From: Panax quinquefolius
Taxonomy: Eukaryota > Streptophyta > Magnoliopsida > Apiales > Araliaceae
Assembly (NCBI GenBank): GCA_020205615.1
Contig: CM035173.1
Location: forward strand, 28,178,293-28,242,292
Reading direction: 5' to 3'
Length of the DNA: 64,000 nt
Below the pieces are notes generated by a model, which was not told the DNA's origin, did no database searches, and worked only from the letters and a program-made list of their open reading frames with translations. Positions 1 through 12,473 of the stretch are shown piece after piece. How positions within the stretch are numbered: the stretch's first letter is position 1; each line of letters opens with the position of its first letter. The position numbers and the translations under genes are program-made.

Positions 1-543
1 ATGTGGTGGTTTATTTATTAAGTTTGAGTCTCAAATGATAAAAATTGATGAAAACCTTTTAAAACCTAAAAGATAGTAGAATTTATTCTCTACTTGACTC
101 TTTTAATGGATTGCTTATTCCGCCGCAGCTTAAACCGGTTGTCTATTGTATTTTATCGGTTTAACACTGTTGAAGGCTAATGATAATTTATTCGCATTAT
201 CTTAGTCATAATATTTCTTCTTGGGCTAGTTGAGCTCACCTTTTCTTTCACTTTCTTCTCTTGAAATGAGAGAACATAAGCGGGACGAGTCGGGGAACGG
301 GCGTAATGGTCCGAGAGGATAGCATTAGTAGTCCTCACTATTACGTGAAATAGTGTGATAATAGTTGTAATGAGGACTCCTTTTGAGTTTGTATAATATC
401 TAGTAGACAATATTTGTATTCAAACTCACGCTTTATGTCGTATTATACACAACAGATTATATTAGTAAGTTGTATTTGAATTTATGTACCATGTAAGTGG
501 CGACCCAAGATGGGTGACGATACCTAATTTTGGGGGTGTCACA
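1..543 (+). repeat. 3' portion of the 5' LTR of a gypsy element (family A)
   Basis: The segment is nearly identical to 8395-8943 and is the reverse complement of about 5816-6365, so three copies of one LTR end lie within 9 kb. It ends in ..GTCACA at 543 and is followed directly by a degenerate initiator tRNA-Met primer site, which places the LTR/internal boundary. The rest of this LTR lies upstream of the window. Its end resembles the ends of the other gypsy LTRs here (GGCGCCACA, GTCGTTACA). Confidence 0.8.
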
Positions 544-544
544 A

Positions 545-560
545 CAGTATCGAGCTTAGG
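545..560 (+). other. Degenerate primer-binding site (tRNA-iMet type)
   Basis: The sequence following the LTR end reads ACAGTATCGAGCTTAGG, a decayed form of the canonical TGGTATCAGAGC primer site seen intact (as its complement) at 32958-32969 and 61123-61134. The following 60 bases also match the leader of the minus-strand gypsy element around 32880-32955. Confidence 0.65.
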
Positions 561-1189
561 GATATGATCCTCGCTAAGAGGTGAGAATAGTACTAGGAAG
601 GGAGAGACGGGGAATACCTTCGCTAGAATGACCTACCTAAGTTTATGTGCTATTTTATTGGTTTCATTGTAATATAGGGATAATTTGTTACATGTCAATT
701 AACCCTTGTTTTGTGACAAAGAGTTTGAGAATGGCATCTGAAAATACTTGAGATAAGCAATGAAGCACATGAGAGTGTTGATTCAAATTTCAAACAAAAG
801 GTAACGACCAACAACACGATAATAATCATCTTTGGTGTGGCAATTCGCTATCGTAACAATGATAACCATCGTGGGGCAAATTATCATGCTAAGAATGGTA
901 ACTACTTGATTGGTAATCATGGCAAAGATAATAGATGTGGAAATTGCAAGAAGAGAAAGGTCATTTAGCTTAATTTTGTTGTGCACCAAAGTCAAGTCTA
1001 GGCGGGACGGTGGCACCAAAGGTGGATATGGACAAAACAAAGTCGTTGGTTTTAGGAAGTGCATTTTTCATGACTTCTCAAAAGCGAGTAAACCAAACGA
1101 AGTTAGCACGGGTTAGTTAATTATAAATTGCGAAGTCTATACCTTATAAGATACCGATTCTACACATTATTTTATCTCTCTTTATGCGT

Positions 1190-1470
1190 CAACATTTAAA
1201 TTTGACTCAGGAGAAGTTAGACTTTGACTTATTGGTTGAAACTTGAGCCTTCAATTATCGCTTACTATTTTTAAATCTTGTTTGATTCAAATAAACACTT
1301 TCACGATCTTATCTCTTTGAAACTACTTGCCTTTGAGGTAATTTTTGAAAACGATTGATTAACTACTCATTATTCTTTTTGTAGGTTGTTAGTTTTCATA
1401 TTCCTAACCAACCCGTTATACTGAATTCAAAGTAACCAAATCCTAAAGTTAATCATTTGTTATATCAAGC
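1190..1470 (+). pseudogene. Decayed retropepsin remnant of the family-A gypsy element
   Basis: Nucleotide-level similarity to the better preserved minus-strand protease (31120-31470): both share the stretch coding the 'EK(L/V)DFDL' start and the stretch coding 'VVSFHIPNQPV'. Here the frame is broken repeatedly and the LG(I/M)DWL signature is not readable. It identifies the orientation and family of the element. Confidence 0.6.
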
Positions 1471-1859
1471 CATAAGTAAAGAGCCTCGATCCTTTCGTTG
1501 TTGACTTTCTTGTGTGGAATGCACCGCTTTACTTTCTATAAAGGCGACGTCGTGATCAAGATGGCAAGTTGATAGGTATCATTGTGAGGTGCTATCTAGT
1601 TAAGGGATAGAAGTCACAGGTTGGTATCAATGTGACGTCTTATCCAAGTCTTGGATAAGAGTCACAATGATTGAATGATATTTCTAATATTAATAAATTT
1701 CTGGCGTATTCTTGAAGACTTCTTAGCCTACTTAGGCGTGAAATCGAATTTTGTATCAATTCAAAGATAAAAAACCCATTTCTTAAACCCTCAAATATTT
1801 CTTCAACTAAAAGGATCTGCATTTACGTGGATTATGATGAAAGTCATAATAAAAACATT

Positions 1860-3980
1860 GGACTAATGAAAATCATGGGTATAATGTGGTATTAGTAAGT
1901 GTTATAATGAGTTATGTTGGTTAGTATGTGAAAACATGAAAGTTTCTTAGAAATCACAAAGAGTTGAAAATCAGATTTTGGTGAAAAACGTAACATGAAA
2001 TTCAATTGACCATATCTCCTATTATATTTTAAATTTTTGAATGTGGTCAAGTCCTAGAGTTAGATCTATGAGTTACCTAACTAATCCAAGTGGAATTACT
2101 GGAAAAGGTGTTGTAGATTTTTGTGTGGACTGATTTTAGCAAAGGCGGCCAAAGCTGTAAATTTTGAAAATGCTACTGCCCATAAACTTTAAGGGACTGT
2201 TTCGGCCACTTAAATTATGAGAAAAATTCTGGGTTTTTGGGACATGAAAGTATATGGTATAAAGTACCTCCTGTCCAAAAATGAGCTCATTCTGACTTAA
2301 AATGAGCAAGTTATGACTATTTCAATATTTAGGTTTTTCCGACAAAAAACGCTATAACCGGAGTTCTATAACTCCGATGACCATGAAATTTAAACTAGAA
2401 GCTCACGTTAACATGTGTAAGGTCCTGCCAAGATTTGGGAATTTTTGGAGTTAAACTTGAGGTAGCTAATTTCTTAAGGAATTAATTAGAAATTGATTTT
2501 TGAAAAATAGTAAATAAATTTTAAAAATTCGAGAAAATATATTTTCATTATGGAACTATATTATGCTAAATCCCAGAAAAGAAATATTTTTGGGACTAAT
2601 TTGGTATTTTTCATGAAAATAGTTTAGTTACGAACATATGAGTTAAATAAGTTATGTGAAGTAACAAAGTTAAAAATATGATTTTATGGCTAGAGAATCC
2701 TATATAGAGTATATGCATATTTTTTTGATGAGGATTTGATAATTGGTGATGATATTTTATGAGTATGGCATTTTGAATGATTAAATGCATTATATATGTA
2801 AAGCGTAAACAATTGAGATAAATTGTTTATAAATTTAAGAAGTGATTAAAATATTGTTATAATATTAATGTTATTAGATTATGAGATTATTAAGTGATTG
2901 ATAACATGGGGATATTCTTGAATCTGGATAAATTATATTATAAATGTTTAATATTTATCCTTTATCTCATTTGATTGATTCTTTATATCATTATCCTCAT
3001 GTTTATATTATGTTGAAAGTCATCTGTGGCTCGTAGTGCGTATGATGGACTTGGTATGATTATGACCTGGATTGTTCGGTATAATCATAACCGTAATTGA
3101 AAACACAATTATCTTTGGTAGTAGTAGTGCATGGATAATTTGTGGTCGTGATACTTAATGAATACACAATTATCTTTGGTAGTAGTCATGGATAATTTGT
3201 GGTCGTGATATTAATGAATACACAATTATCTTTGGTAGTAGTGCATAGATAATTTGTGGTCGTGATACTAATGAATACACAATTATCTTTGCCGTAGTGC
3301 ATGGATAATTTGTGGTCGTGATACTAATGAATACACAATTATCTTTGGTAGTAGTGCATGGATAATTTGTGGTCGTGATACTTAATGAATACACGATTAT
3401 CTTTTGCCATAGTGCATGGATAATTTGTGGTCGTGATACTAATGAATACACAATTATCTTTGGTAGTAGTGCATGGATAATTTGTGGTCGTGATATTAAT
3501 GAATACACAATTATCTTTGGTAGTTTATTGCATGGATAATTTGTGGTCGTGATATCTAATGAATACACGATTATCTTTGGTAGTAGTGCATGGATAATTC
3601 GTGGTCGTGATACTAATGAATATCCTTGGCACGTAGTGCGGGGGATGATTCGATGATATGGATTAATTATTGAAATTTGAGTCTCAAAGAATGAAATATT
3701 AATTCATGGATGTGGTAACGATCGTCTTTGGTAGTAGTGCATTGATAGACTTGGTATGATTATGACCACGGATTATTCAAGATAATCATGATCAGTAATT
3801 GAAAACACGAATATCCTTAGCCAAGAAGTGCATGGATAATTCATGGTTGTGATACAATTAAAGTGAGTCTCAGGTATTATTGGTTTTCAACAGTATATCT
3901 TTAGCTTTGTAGTGCAAAGATGAATTGTAAATGAATATCTTTGGCGGGATTACGAAGATGAATTTAATGTTTTCAACGAT
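1860..3980 (+). repeat. LTR-like segment embedded in the gypsy body
   Basis: 3000-3980 carries motifs that elsewhere belong to LTRs of this superfamily: the inverted pair ATGATTAT / ATAATCAT around 3055-3085, the 'TTTGG..GTAGTGCA' hairpin units, and a stretch like 8395-8420. 2000-2900 resembles the upstream promoter half of the B-type LTRs only loosely. The simplest reading is a truncated related LTR nested in pol, but I cannot place clean ends or a target duplication. Confidence 0.4.
3105..3610 (+). repeat. Tandem array, about 58-60 bp unit, with hairpin-forming core
   Basis: About eight head-to-tail copies of a unit with the pieces ACAATTATCTTTGG, TAGTAGTGCATGGATAATT and TGTGGTCGTGATACTAATG. 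Each unit contains the inverted pair AATTATC / GATAATT around a loop of about 17 bases. Unit length varies by a few bases through small indels. The open frame across the array on the minus strand (3170-3568) is an artefact of the repeat period. Confidence 0.9.
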
Positions 3981-4051
3981 AAAGGTATTCAAGGTGTCCT
4001 CACCTCTTTATCATACAGTGTACGTACCCTAATTTCGAGGGCTTAAATTCC

Positions 4052-4064
4052 ATAAGGAGGAGAT
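4052..4064 (+). other. Polypurine tract of family-A gypsy
   Basis: ATAAGGAGGAGAT directly precedes the 3' LTR start TGTGAGATCCC. The same arrangement, reversed, is seen at 56561 and 60805 in the B-type elements. Confidence 0.75.
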
Positions 4065-7000
4065 TGTGAGATCCCATTTTATCAATAAAGATTTAAATTT
4101 TGTCTAAATAATTTTTTAATATTATGGTGTGAATTTAAGATAATATTATAGTTGTGGGTAGTATTTATAAATTTTGCAAAGTATGCAAGTGATTATATTA
4201 TATTCGATTGGTCTGGGGAATATTCGGTTTAGCGAGGGAATATTAAATAACTACTCAATCATTGGTGGACCCTAGCGAAATTATTATCGGATTGAGAAAA
4301 CGACAAAAATATTTTATTAAAATAACGGCGGAAGTTTTACCGTGGTTCTTGTTGAACTACTTTCATTAATAAAAGTACTGATGTCTGGCGTGGTTGCATA
4401 GTAGTACACTTACGGTATTGATTATTGATGCTTATGTGAGAAGTCACCCGGTTTGATTCCATTATTGTCGATTAATAATATGAATTATTATAGCGATAAT
4501 GACGTTTTGTTTTATTAGTATTATTAACGTAATAAAATAGAAACATCTTTTTATATAAAATAGAATACTTTATTAATGTTATTACATAAATAGAATATAT
4601 TATATTTTATTATGCATAGTGTTTTTGCATAGTGTTTTGCGTAGTATTGCATAAATAAGTTTGCATAGTAAAATATTTTTATATAAATAGAATATATTAT
4701 ATTTTATTTAAAAGATTTTTCTTTAAATATGACCGCCGATTAAAGTAAATCAATGCGGACCGTTCATGGATTAATTACTTATGCATTCCATTTTCCTATA
4801 AATAGAAGCTCATTCCTTCATTATTTTCTTACGAATTCATTGAAACTACTAGAGAGAGAAATTATAGAGAGAAAGTTATAGAGAGAAAATTATAGAAGAA
4901 GAAGAGTATTACCGCTACTTCACTACTTCTATATTAGGTTCTTTTACGGTAAGGGGGTGTTATTCTTTCTTCTTGAAGAGAACTTACATTATTCCATTCA
5001 TTATTATTACATTGGAATAACTTTTGTAAAAGTGGCATACCCTATACATAACTTGTGTATACGCGGCGTACCCTATACTTGGTGAAATCCTTATGTTATT
5101 CCATTGCTTATTATTACATTGGAATAACTTTGTATCTGCCATTTACCTATACTTGGTGACATTCTTCTATTATTACATTGGGAACATCACATGCATGTGT
5201 TTTACAGGACTGGTTCCGCTCTTTATTATTACTGTTGGAACATCCTGCTGCATGTGTTTTACAGGACTGGTTCCGCCTTTTATCGATTCTCTTGGAATAT
5301 CCTATCGTGTGTTTTACACCGGATCTGTTCCATCTTTATTATTCATTGGAACATCCTGTCTTGTGTGAATTTCACACGACTGGTTCCGTTATTATTATTC
5401 TGTTGGAATAACTTTTGTACATCTGCACTGCATGCGTGGTGATTTCTTTTGTTATTCCATTCTTTATTATACCCAATTGGTTAAAACTTTGACTTCTATA
5501 CTCCATGAAATTAGTAGAATATCCTTGATATTTGCGTTTCATCCAATATCTTTTCATGGAAATATTCTTACGATCATTCTTGAATTTTACTCTCTACGAA
5601 ATAGTATATCGTGTTGACAATTTGGACGTTAATAATTCATGGATTAAATAATTCTTGAACTTGTTTTATTGAATTATTATGTCATTGTCATCATCCTCAT
5701 GTTATATTATGTTATCTTTGGCTTACGTGCATAGATGAACTTAGTATGATTATGACCGAGGATCATTCTTGTATAATCATGACTTGATATAAATGATGTG
5801 ACAAAAGTCCTCGGTTGTGGCGCCCCCAAAATTAGGTATCGTCACCCATCTTGGGTCGCCACTTACATGGTACATAAATTCAAATACAACTTACTAATAT
5901 AACGTAGGTATATGCGATGCGACATAAACCGTGAGTTTGAATACAAATATCGCCTACTAGATATTATACAAACTCAAACAAAAGTCCTCATTACAATTAT
6001 TATCACACTATTACACGAATAGTGAGGACTACTAATGCTATCTTCGGACCATCACTCGTTTCCCAGACTTCGTCCCAAATATATTCTCATTTCTGAAGAG
6101 AACGGTGAAAGAAAGGGTGAGCTTAACTAGCCCAAGAAGAAATATTATGACTAAGATAATGCGAATAAATTATCAATAGTCTTCAACAATGTTAAACCGA
6201 TAAAATACAATAGAAATCACCGGTTTAATCTGCGGCTGAATATCGCAATCCATTAAAAGAGTCAAGTAGAAAATAAAATCTACTATCTTTTATGATTTAA
6301 AAGGTTTTTCATCAACGTATATAGCCGAGACTCGACTTTAATAAATAATCCACATCATCGAATCACCCCTCGCACTACTGACGAGGATATTCTTTAGTAT
6401 CACGACCACAATTATTCTGCACTACTACGCGAAGAATAGTTGTGTATTCATTAATGGTCATGATCATGCCAACAATCGTCCATCAATGCACTACTACCAA
6501 TCGAGGATTTTTACCACATCATTTGTAACATTACTATTAAGTGATTACACCGAATAATCCTCAGTCATAATCATACCAAGTCCATCCATGCTCTACAGCC
6601 ACCACAGATGACTTTAAAAAATATAAAAATGAGGATGATAACAATGATATAAGAATTCAATAAAACAAGTTCAAGAATTATTTTATCCGAGAATTATTAA
6701 CGTCCAAATTGTCAACATAATCTTGCTTTGTAGAGTAAAATTCAAGAATGATCGAAAGAATATTTCCATGAAAAGATCTTTGGATGAAACGCAAAATATC
6801 AAGGATATTCTACTAATTTCATGGAGTATAGAAGTCAAAATTTTAACCAACCGGGTATAATAAAGAATGGAATAACAAAAGAAATCACCATGCATGCGGT
6901 GCTTGCATAGATGCGAGTTATTCCAATGAATAATAATAACGGAACGGTCGGTGAAATTCACAATTGCAAGCGGATGTTCCAACCGTATAATAAAGATGGA

Positions 7001-8943
7001 ACTAGATCCGGTGTAAAACACATGCGATATAGGATATTCCAACGAGAATGATAAAGATTTAACCGGTCCGGTGTAAAACACATGAGCATGGATGTTCAAA
7101 TGTAATAATAAAAAGCGGAACCAGTCCCATTGTAAAACACACGACATGGATGTTCCAATGTAATAATAGAAGAATGTCACCAAGTATAGGGTAATCACAG
7201 ATACAAAGTTATTCCAATGTAATAATAAGCAATGGAATAACATAAGGATTTCACCAAGTATAGGGTATGTCATGATACAAAGTTATGTATAGGGTATGCC
7301 ACTTTTACAAAGTTATTCCAATGTAATAATAATGAATGGAATAACGAAGTTCTCTTCAAGAAGAAAGAATAACACCCTTTACGTACAACAAATAATACCC
7401 CTTACCGTAAAAGAACCTAATATAGAAGTAGTGAAGTAGCGTAATACTCTTCTTCTTTCTATAATTTTCTCTCTATAGCTTCTCTCTATAATTTCTCTCT
7501 AGAGTTTCAATGAATTAAGAAAATAATGAAGGAATGAGCTTCTATTTATAGGAAAATGGAATGCATAAGAATTAATCCATGAACGGTCCAGATTGATTTA
7601 CTTTAATCTGACGGTCCATATTTAAAGAAAAATCTTTTAAATAAAATATAATATATTCTATTTATATAAAACATTTTACTATCGCAAACACTATGCAATA
7701 CTATGCAAAACACTATGCAAAATACTATGCAACACTATGCATAATAAAATATAATATATTCTATTTATGTAATAACTTTAATAAAGTATTCTATTTTATA
7801 TAAAGATGTTTCGCTTTTATTACGTTAATAATACTGAATAAAACAAAACGTCATTATCGCTATAATAATTCATATTATTAATCGGCAATAATGGAATCAA
7901 ACCGACTGACTTCACATAAGCATCAATAATCAATACCGTAATGCTACTTATGCAACCACACGTGACATCGTACTTTTACTACCGAGTAGTTCAACAAGAA
8001 CTACGGTAGAAACTTCCGCCGTTATTTCAATAAAATATTTTTGTCGCTTTTCTCAATCCGACAATAATTTCATTAGGTCCACCAATGATTGAGCCATTGC
8101 ATTTAATATTCCCTCGCTAAACCGAATATTCCTGACCAATCGAATATAATATAACCACTTGCATACTTTGCAAAAATTTATAAATACTACCCACAACTAT
8201 AATATTATCTTAAATTCACACCATAATATTAAAAATTATTTCAACAAAATTTAAATCTTTATTGATAAAATCTGGTCTCACATCGCTGGCAATAATGATG
8301 GATAGTTTTTGGTATGATTATGACTATGGGTGATTCGGTATAGTCATGACCATTGATAATTTGATGAAAATCCTCGACTGTGTATGGATGATTAGATGTG
8401 GTGGTTTATTTATTAAGTCGAGTCTCAATGATAAAAATTGATGAAAACCTTTTAAAACCTAAAAGATATAGTAGACTTTATTCTCTACTTGACTCTTTTA
8501 ATGGATTGCTTATTCACCGCAGCTAAAACCTGGTTTATACATTGTATTTTATCGGTTTAACATCATTTGAAGGCTAATGATAATTTATTCTCGCATTATC
8601 TTAGTCATAATATTTCTTCTTGGGCTAGTTGAGCTCACCCTTTCTTTCTTTATTCTCTTCGAAATGAGAACATAAGCGGGACGACAGTCGGGAACGAAGT
8701 AATGGTCCGGAGGATAGCATTAGTAGTCCTCACTATTACGTGAAATAAAGTGTGATAATAGTTGTAATGAGGACTCCTTTTGAGTTTGTATAATATCTAG
8801 TAGACAATATTTGTATTCAAACTCACACGCTTTATGTCGTTGTTACACACCTAGCATTATATTAGTAAGTTGTATTTGAATTTATGTACCATGTAAGTGG
8901 CGACCCAAGATGGGTGGCGTATACCTAATTTTGAGGCGTCACA
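4065..8943 (+). repeat. 3' LTR of family-A gypsy, split by a solo LTR
   Basis: The plus-oriented LTR starts with TGTGAGATCCC at 4065, runs to 5815, and resumes at 8288 to end in ..GTCACA at 8943. Removing the inserted solo LTR and one target copy leaves about 2407 bp, close to the 2467 bp of the solo LTR, which supports the reading. A TATA-like CTATAAATAG lies near 4796 with a GA-rich leader after it. 4615-4680 has short TTTTGCATAGTG repeats and 5090-5450 has diverged repeats around 'TTATTATT..TTGGAA', both mirrored in the solo LTR. No protein-coding gene is supported inside. Confidence 0.8.
5816..8282 (-). mobile_element. Solo LTR, family A, inserted in inverted orientation
   Basis: The interval starts TGTGGCGCC and ends GGTCTCACA, and is the inverted counterpart of 4065-5815 joined to 8288-8943 and, at its tail, of 1-543. 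It is flanked by TCGGT (5811-5815) and TCGCT (8283-8287), which match at 4 of 5 positions and fit a slightly mutated 5-bp target duplication. No primer site or polypurine tract is attached, so it is a solo LTR. Its promoter on the minus strand has a TATA-like TATAAAT near 7545. The 196-codon open frame at 6683-7273 is a by-product of short internal repeats. Confidence 0.8.
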
Positions 8944-10153
8944 TGATTCGATAAATGACAACCCAAAGTAGTCCTCGTGGCAATGAGCGTAATGAAATTA
9001 GAAAGGAGTTTCTAATTTGTATTATTTGGAGTTGTGCATTTAAGTATCGAAAATACATATAATTAAATAAAATATGACTTGACGATAATTCCATGTCTTA
9101 TAATTAATTGGGACATTGTATGGTGGAAGGATTGAATTATGCAGTAACTATTTACTCAAAGGTTCTTTTATGATTAATGTTGAAATCTATATTATCCGGA
9201 AAGTCGTTGATCGCTAGGAGGCTTATCCCTATTGTAGAATAAATATTATTTATTTAAATAAATTAATTATTTAATTTATTTATTTAAATAAGATTAAATT
9301 ATTCTAATTAATTTATTCACAACCTAGTTTAATATGGAGAACCTAAAGGGTCACACCATAAAAGGAAGAATAATTATTTAAGAAGTTAATGGCATAATCG
9401 TAATAATATGTTATGTATATTTAATTTAATCTATGGTGATAGAATAAATTAAATAGCTTAATATTATTATTTAATATTTTAGAAATATTAAATATAAATT
9501 AATAAGAGGAGTCTTATTAATATTATTACAATTATTATTATTTTAATTTCTAAAAGAGTTTAGAAATTAATTTAATATAAGTACTCTCATTTATTCCTAA
9601 TAGGATTAGGAGGAAAATTAGTTAAAGGAGTTTAATAAATTATCCCTAATAAGATTAGGGAGCCCATTTAATTAAAAGAGTTTAATTAAATAATACCTTA
9701 TTTTATTAAATAAGGTTACGATATCTTTATAAGAGTAGTCTTATATTAGATATCAAGAGATATACGTAATAATTTCAATTGTTGGAGAGTGCGCCTTTTC
9801 ATAGAGATAGAAAAACTAGGGTTTAATGAAACCACCCATCTTCTTGGATCTTTCTTCTTCCTTGTGGATCACCTCAGAGGCCAAACATTTGGGTGGCTAA
9901 CGTTGATCAAAGGAAGGAACCAAACCCGGTGGATTCAAGTTGAACGCGAAAAGGATTGGAGGTGAACTTGTACCTGAGGAAGCTCGAATCTTCAAGGGTA
10001 CGATTTTATTCTCTATCTTTTCGTTTAATTAATAATTGTGCATAAAGGGTGATCCGGGTATATGGTTTGTAAAAAATTTTAAACTCTGATTTTACACGTT
10101 TCCGCATTTTTTTATGCAATTTGATTGCGTTCATGAATATTACAAACCTAACA
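8944..10153 (+). repeat. 3' part of a copia LTR, interrupted by the gypsy insertion
   Basis: The segment matches 45673-46893 (and the corresponding part of 52548-54423), the LTRs of the copia element downstream. It begins in mid-LTR exactly where the gypsy LTR ends at 8943 and finishes with the LTR terminus ..CCTAACA at 10153. A block near 9690-9770 differs from the other copies around the presumed TATA region. No primer site follows, so this is either a solo LTR or a 3' LTR. Confidence 0.85.
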
Positions 10154-10485
10154 CCACCCCACCCCCACCCACCCCTCCCTCCCTCCCTCCCTCCTAAAAA
10201 AGAGTAATATTAAGTGATTATGTATACACCACCCACCCTTTACCCCCATCCACCCCACCTACTTACCCACCCAATACTCCCTCTAAAAAAAATAATATTA
10301 AGCGATTATGTATACCCCATCCACCCCACCCCACCCCACCCCACCCCCCACCCACCCAACACTCCCTCCCAAAATTTTTTTTATTAAGCGATTATGTATA
10401 CACCACCCACCCCACCCACCCACCCACCCTCCCTCCCTCCCTCCCACCGTCTCTCCCTCCCAAAAAAATAATATTTAGTGATTAT
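10154..10485 (+). repeat. C-rich satellite-like tandem array
   Basis: Runs of CCACC, CCCACC and CCTCC alternate four times with an AT-rich spacer of the type ATTAAG(T/C)GATTATGTATA (about 10209, 10294, 10384 and 10474). The higher-order unit is about 80-90 bp. The C-rich tract starts exactly at the copia LTR terminus. The complementary strand is G-rich with G3-G5 runs. Confidence 0.85.
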
Positions 10486-12138
10486 GTATAAATGATATAT
10501 TTAATAATAATTTATTTAATTAGATCATAATAGTGGTATGTTTGAAATTTAAAATATGGGTCGACCTATATTATAACCATATGGTTCCAACCCGCATAAC
10601 CCATATTAAAAATGGTTAATATGATTTTAGTTCTTAAATGGAACCATAACCATATTTTAAAAATCAAAACCAACCCGTAACCATATTTTGTCAGGCCTAG
10701 TGTCAACATTCTAATGACCAATTGACCAACTTACCAAAAAATGAACTTCATGCTAACCGAATCCCTCCTCTTACGTCGTTCGATTTCCAACTCTCTAAAC
10801 TTCAACAACTTTTAATTTGGATTTTGGAATAAAATATGAGTTAAAAAATACCAGTTAATATTGGACGAAAGTTTACATAACTTAAATAAATAAAAATAAT
10901 TAATCAATATATTTAGTTTCGATTAATATGAAATGACCTAACAGTTAACTAACTATATTGGTTGGTCTAGTCGTAATTTAATTTGATCAAATATTTGTCC
11001 ACATAATATATCATTTCCCCTAATATATTATAAAGCTTTGAAGGCAGTTTCTTCCTCCTCTAGTTCCTTATAATATATTACTCACTTCGTCCTTAAATAT
11101 AAGTCGTTTTAGAAAAGTATTTTTGTCCCTTAATATAAGTTATTTGAGAATTTCAAGTAAATATTAATTGTTATGTTTTCAATATTAACCTAATTATTAA
11201 ATATAATTTTGGTTCTCTCACTATTAATCTAAGGATGAGGTGGGTGGGAAATTTGTGGTGGACAAAAATTCTTGTTGGATATTATTATTATTTTACTACT
11301 ACTATTATTATTAGGAATATTATTTAATAGAATTGCTATTATTTTTATATATTTAATAGAAATTTAAATATTATCTATTTAATAAAATTATAATTACTAT
11401 TTATTTTCATTAAACGTGTTATTATTAATATTATTAGTATAATTATTACATATTGGAATTATTAATGGTAAATAATATTACATATTAAGTTATGTCTTTT
11501 TTGGTCATTTTGTACTATTTCAATTATAATCCTTGTAATTATAACCAAACAAAAATTAAATTTTAACCTGCTTAAGCTTACAAATGAACAATATTCTAAC
11601 TTTTCAAATGAATCAAATCAAATTCATTTAAATAAGGCATGCCTCACCCAAAAGGTCATGACTTTAAAGGTACTATTGGTAGTTACTTAATTCTTTATAT
11701 AGAGATAAATTTTTCCCACCGATCACACACACGGTTTACAAATCTTTGTCCTCACCTCCGGCAATTCGATCGGATGATCCAATCCGAATTTTCGAGAACC
11801 TGACTTTGATACTAGATGAAACAAACCGGGTCAAATCTCACTTTTGAGAACCGGACTCTAATACTGTGTGAAAAAACTCGGGTTGAATCTCAGATTCGGA
11901 ACAAATCTCGGGGCAAATTCCAAATCCGAATCAAATTAAATCCATTCAAATAAAACCTTAAATCACTATCCCCAATAGTATTTTTTTGGGTTATCTTAGC
12001 CTACCACAATGCGTTTGCAAAACGCGACAACTTATGATCTGGATCAACTATAGTTGTAATGTAAACAAGCATACCCTGTTTATGTGCATACACAATTATG
12101 CACCAATACTAACGTCATGTATTGTATAATATATAAAT
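10486..12138. other. AT-rich intergenic region
   Basis: I see no gene. 11085-11160 carries a 'CTTCGTCCTTAAATATAAGTC' type sequence that resembles one end of a Stowaway-like MITE, but the matching inverted end is not found. 11270-11480 is a run of ATT-rich simple sequence. 11740-11960 has several short repeats of the 'TCTCA..GAACC(T/G)GACT' type. Confidence 0.5.
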
Positions 12139-12433
12139 ACTAGTTGTGTCCCGTGCCTTCGACACTACATGGACGATGAGATTTATCCCAAATTTTAGAC
12201 GGCCCAAATAATTTTATTATATATATATATTTAACAAAATACAATTGATTTTGAATTTTCCGCTCATCCTAATAAATGATGTGGACCGTCTAAAGTTTGG
12301 ATAAATCCCATAGCCCGCGGTTTGGTTTAATAAGAAGTAACGGGCTTCGGGTTGGGTTTGGGTTCGACCATCACTCACTTCTCTCCTTTCTTCCTTTCTC
12401 CCTCCCTCTCCGATCCGTCCTCTTCATCGCCGT

Positions 12434-12473
<40 letters not shown>

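Larger units (their letters stand above)
544..4064 (+). mobile_element. Internal region of decayed family-A gypsy element
   Basis: This 3.5-kb interval lies between the primer site at 545 and a polypurine tract at 4052-4064, so it is the body of an LTR retrotransposon read on the plus strand. No long open frame survives. 780-1130 looks like degenerate asparagine-rich gag sequence, 1190-1470 aligns with the protease part of the minus-strand element at 31120-31470, and the last 75 bases match the 3' end of pol next to the polypurine tract (compare 29069-29130 reversed). RT, RNase H and integrase are not recognisable. About 1860-3980 is LTR-like instead of coding, so much of pol seems to have been replaced or deleted. 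Confidence 0.7.

Noticed and set aside
3170..3568. 132-codon minus-strand frame of repeated TTNYPC/IIVYSL units
   Set aside because: It is the hairpin minisatellite read through; the repeat period happens to stay open. No start context or homology.
6683..7273. 196-codon minus-strand frame with hydrophobic stretches
   Set aside because: Lies wholly in the solo LTR over short degenerate repeats; the inverted copy at 5093-5617 does not keep the frame.
11085..11300. Stowaway-like MITE
   Set aside because: Only one end resembles the CTCC(G)TCC-type terminus; no inverted partner or TA duplication found.
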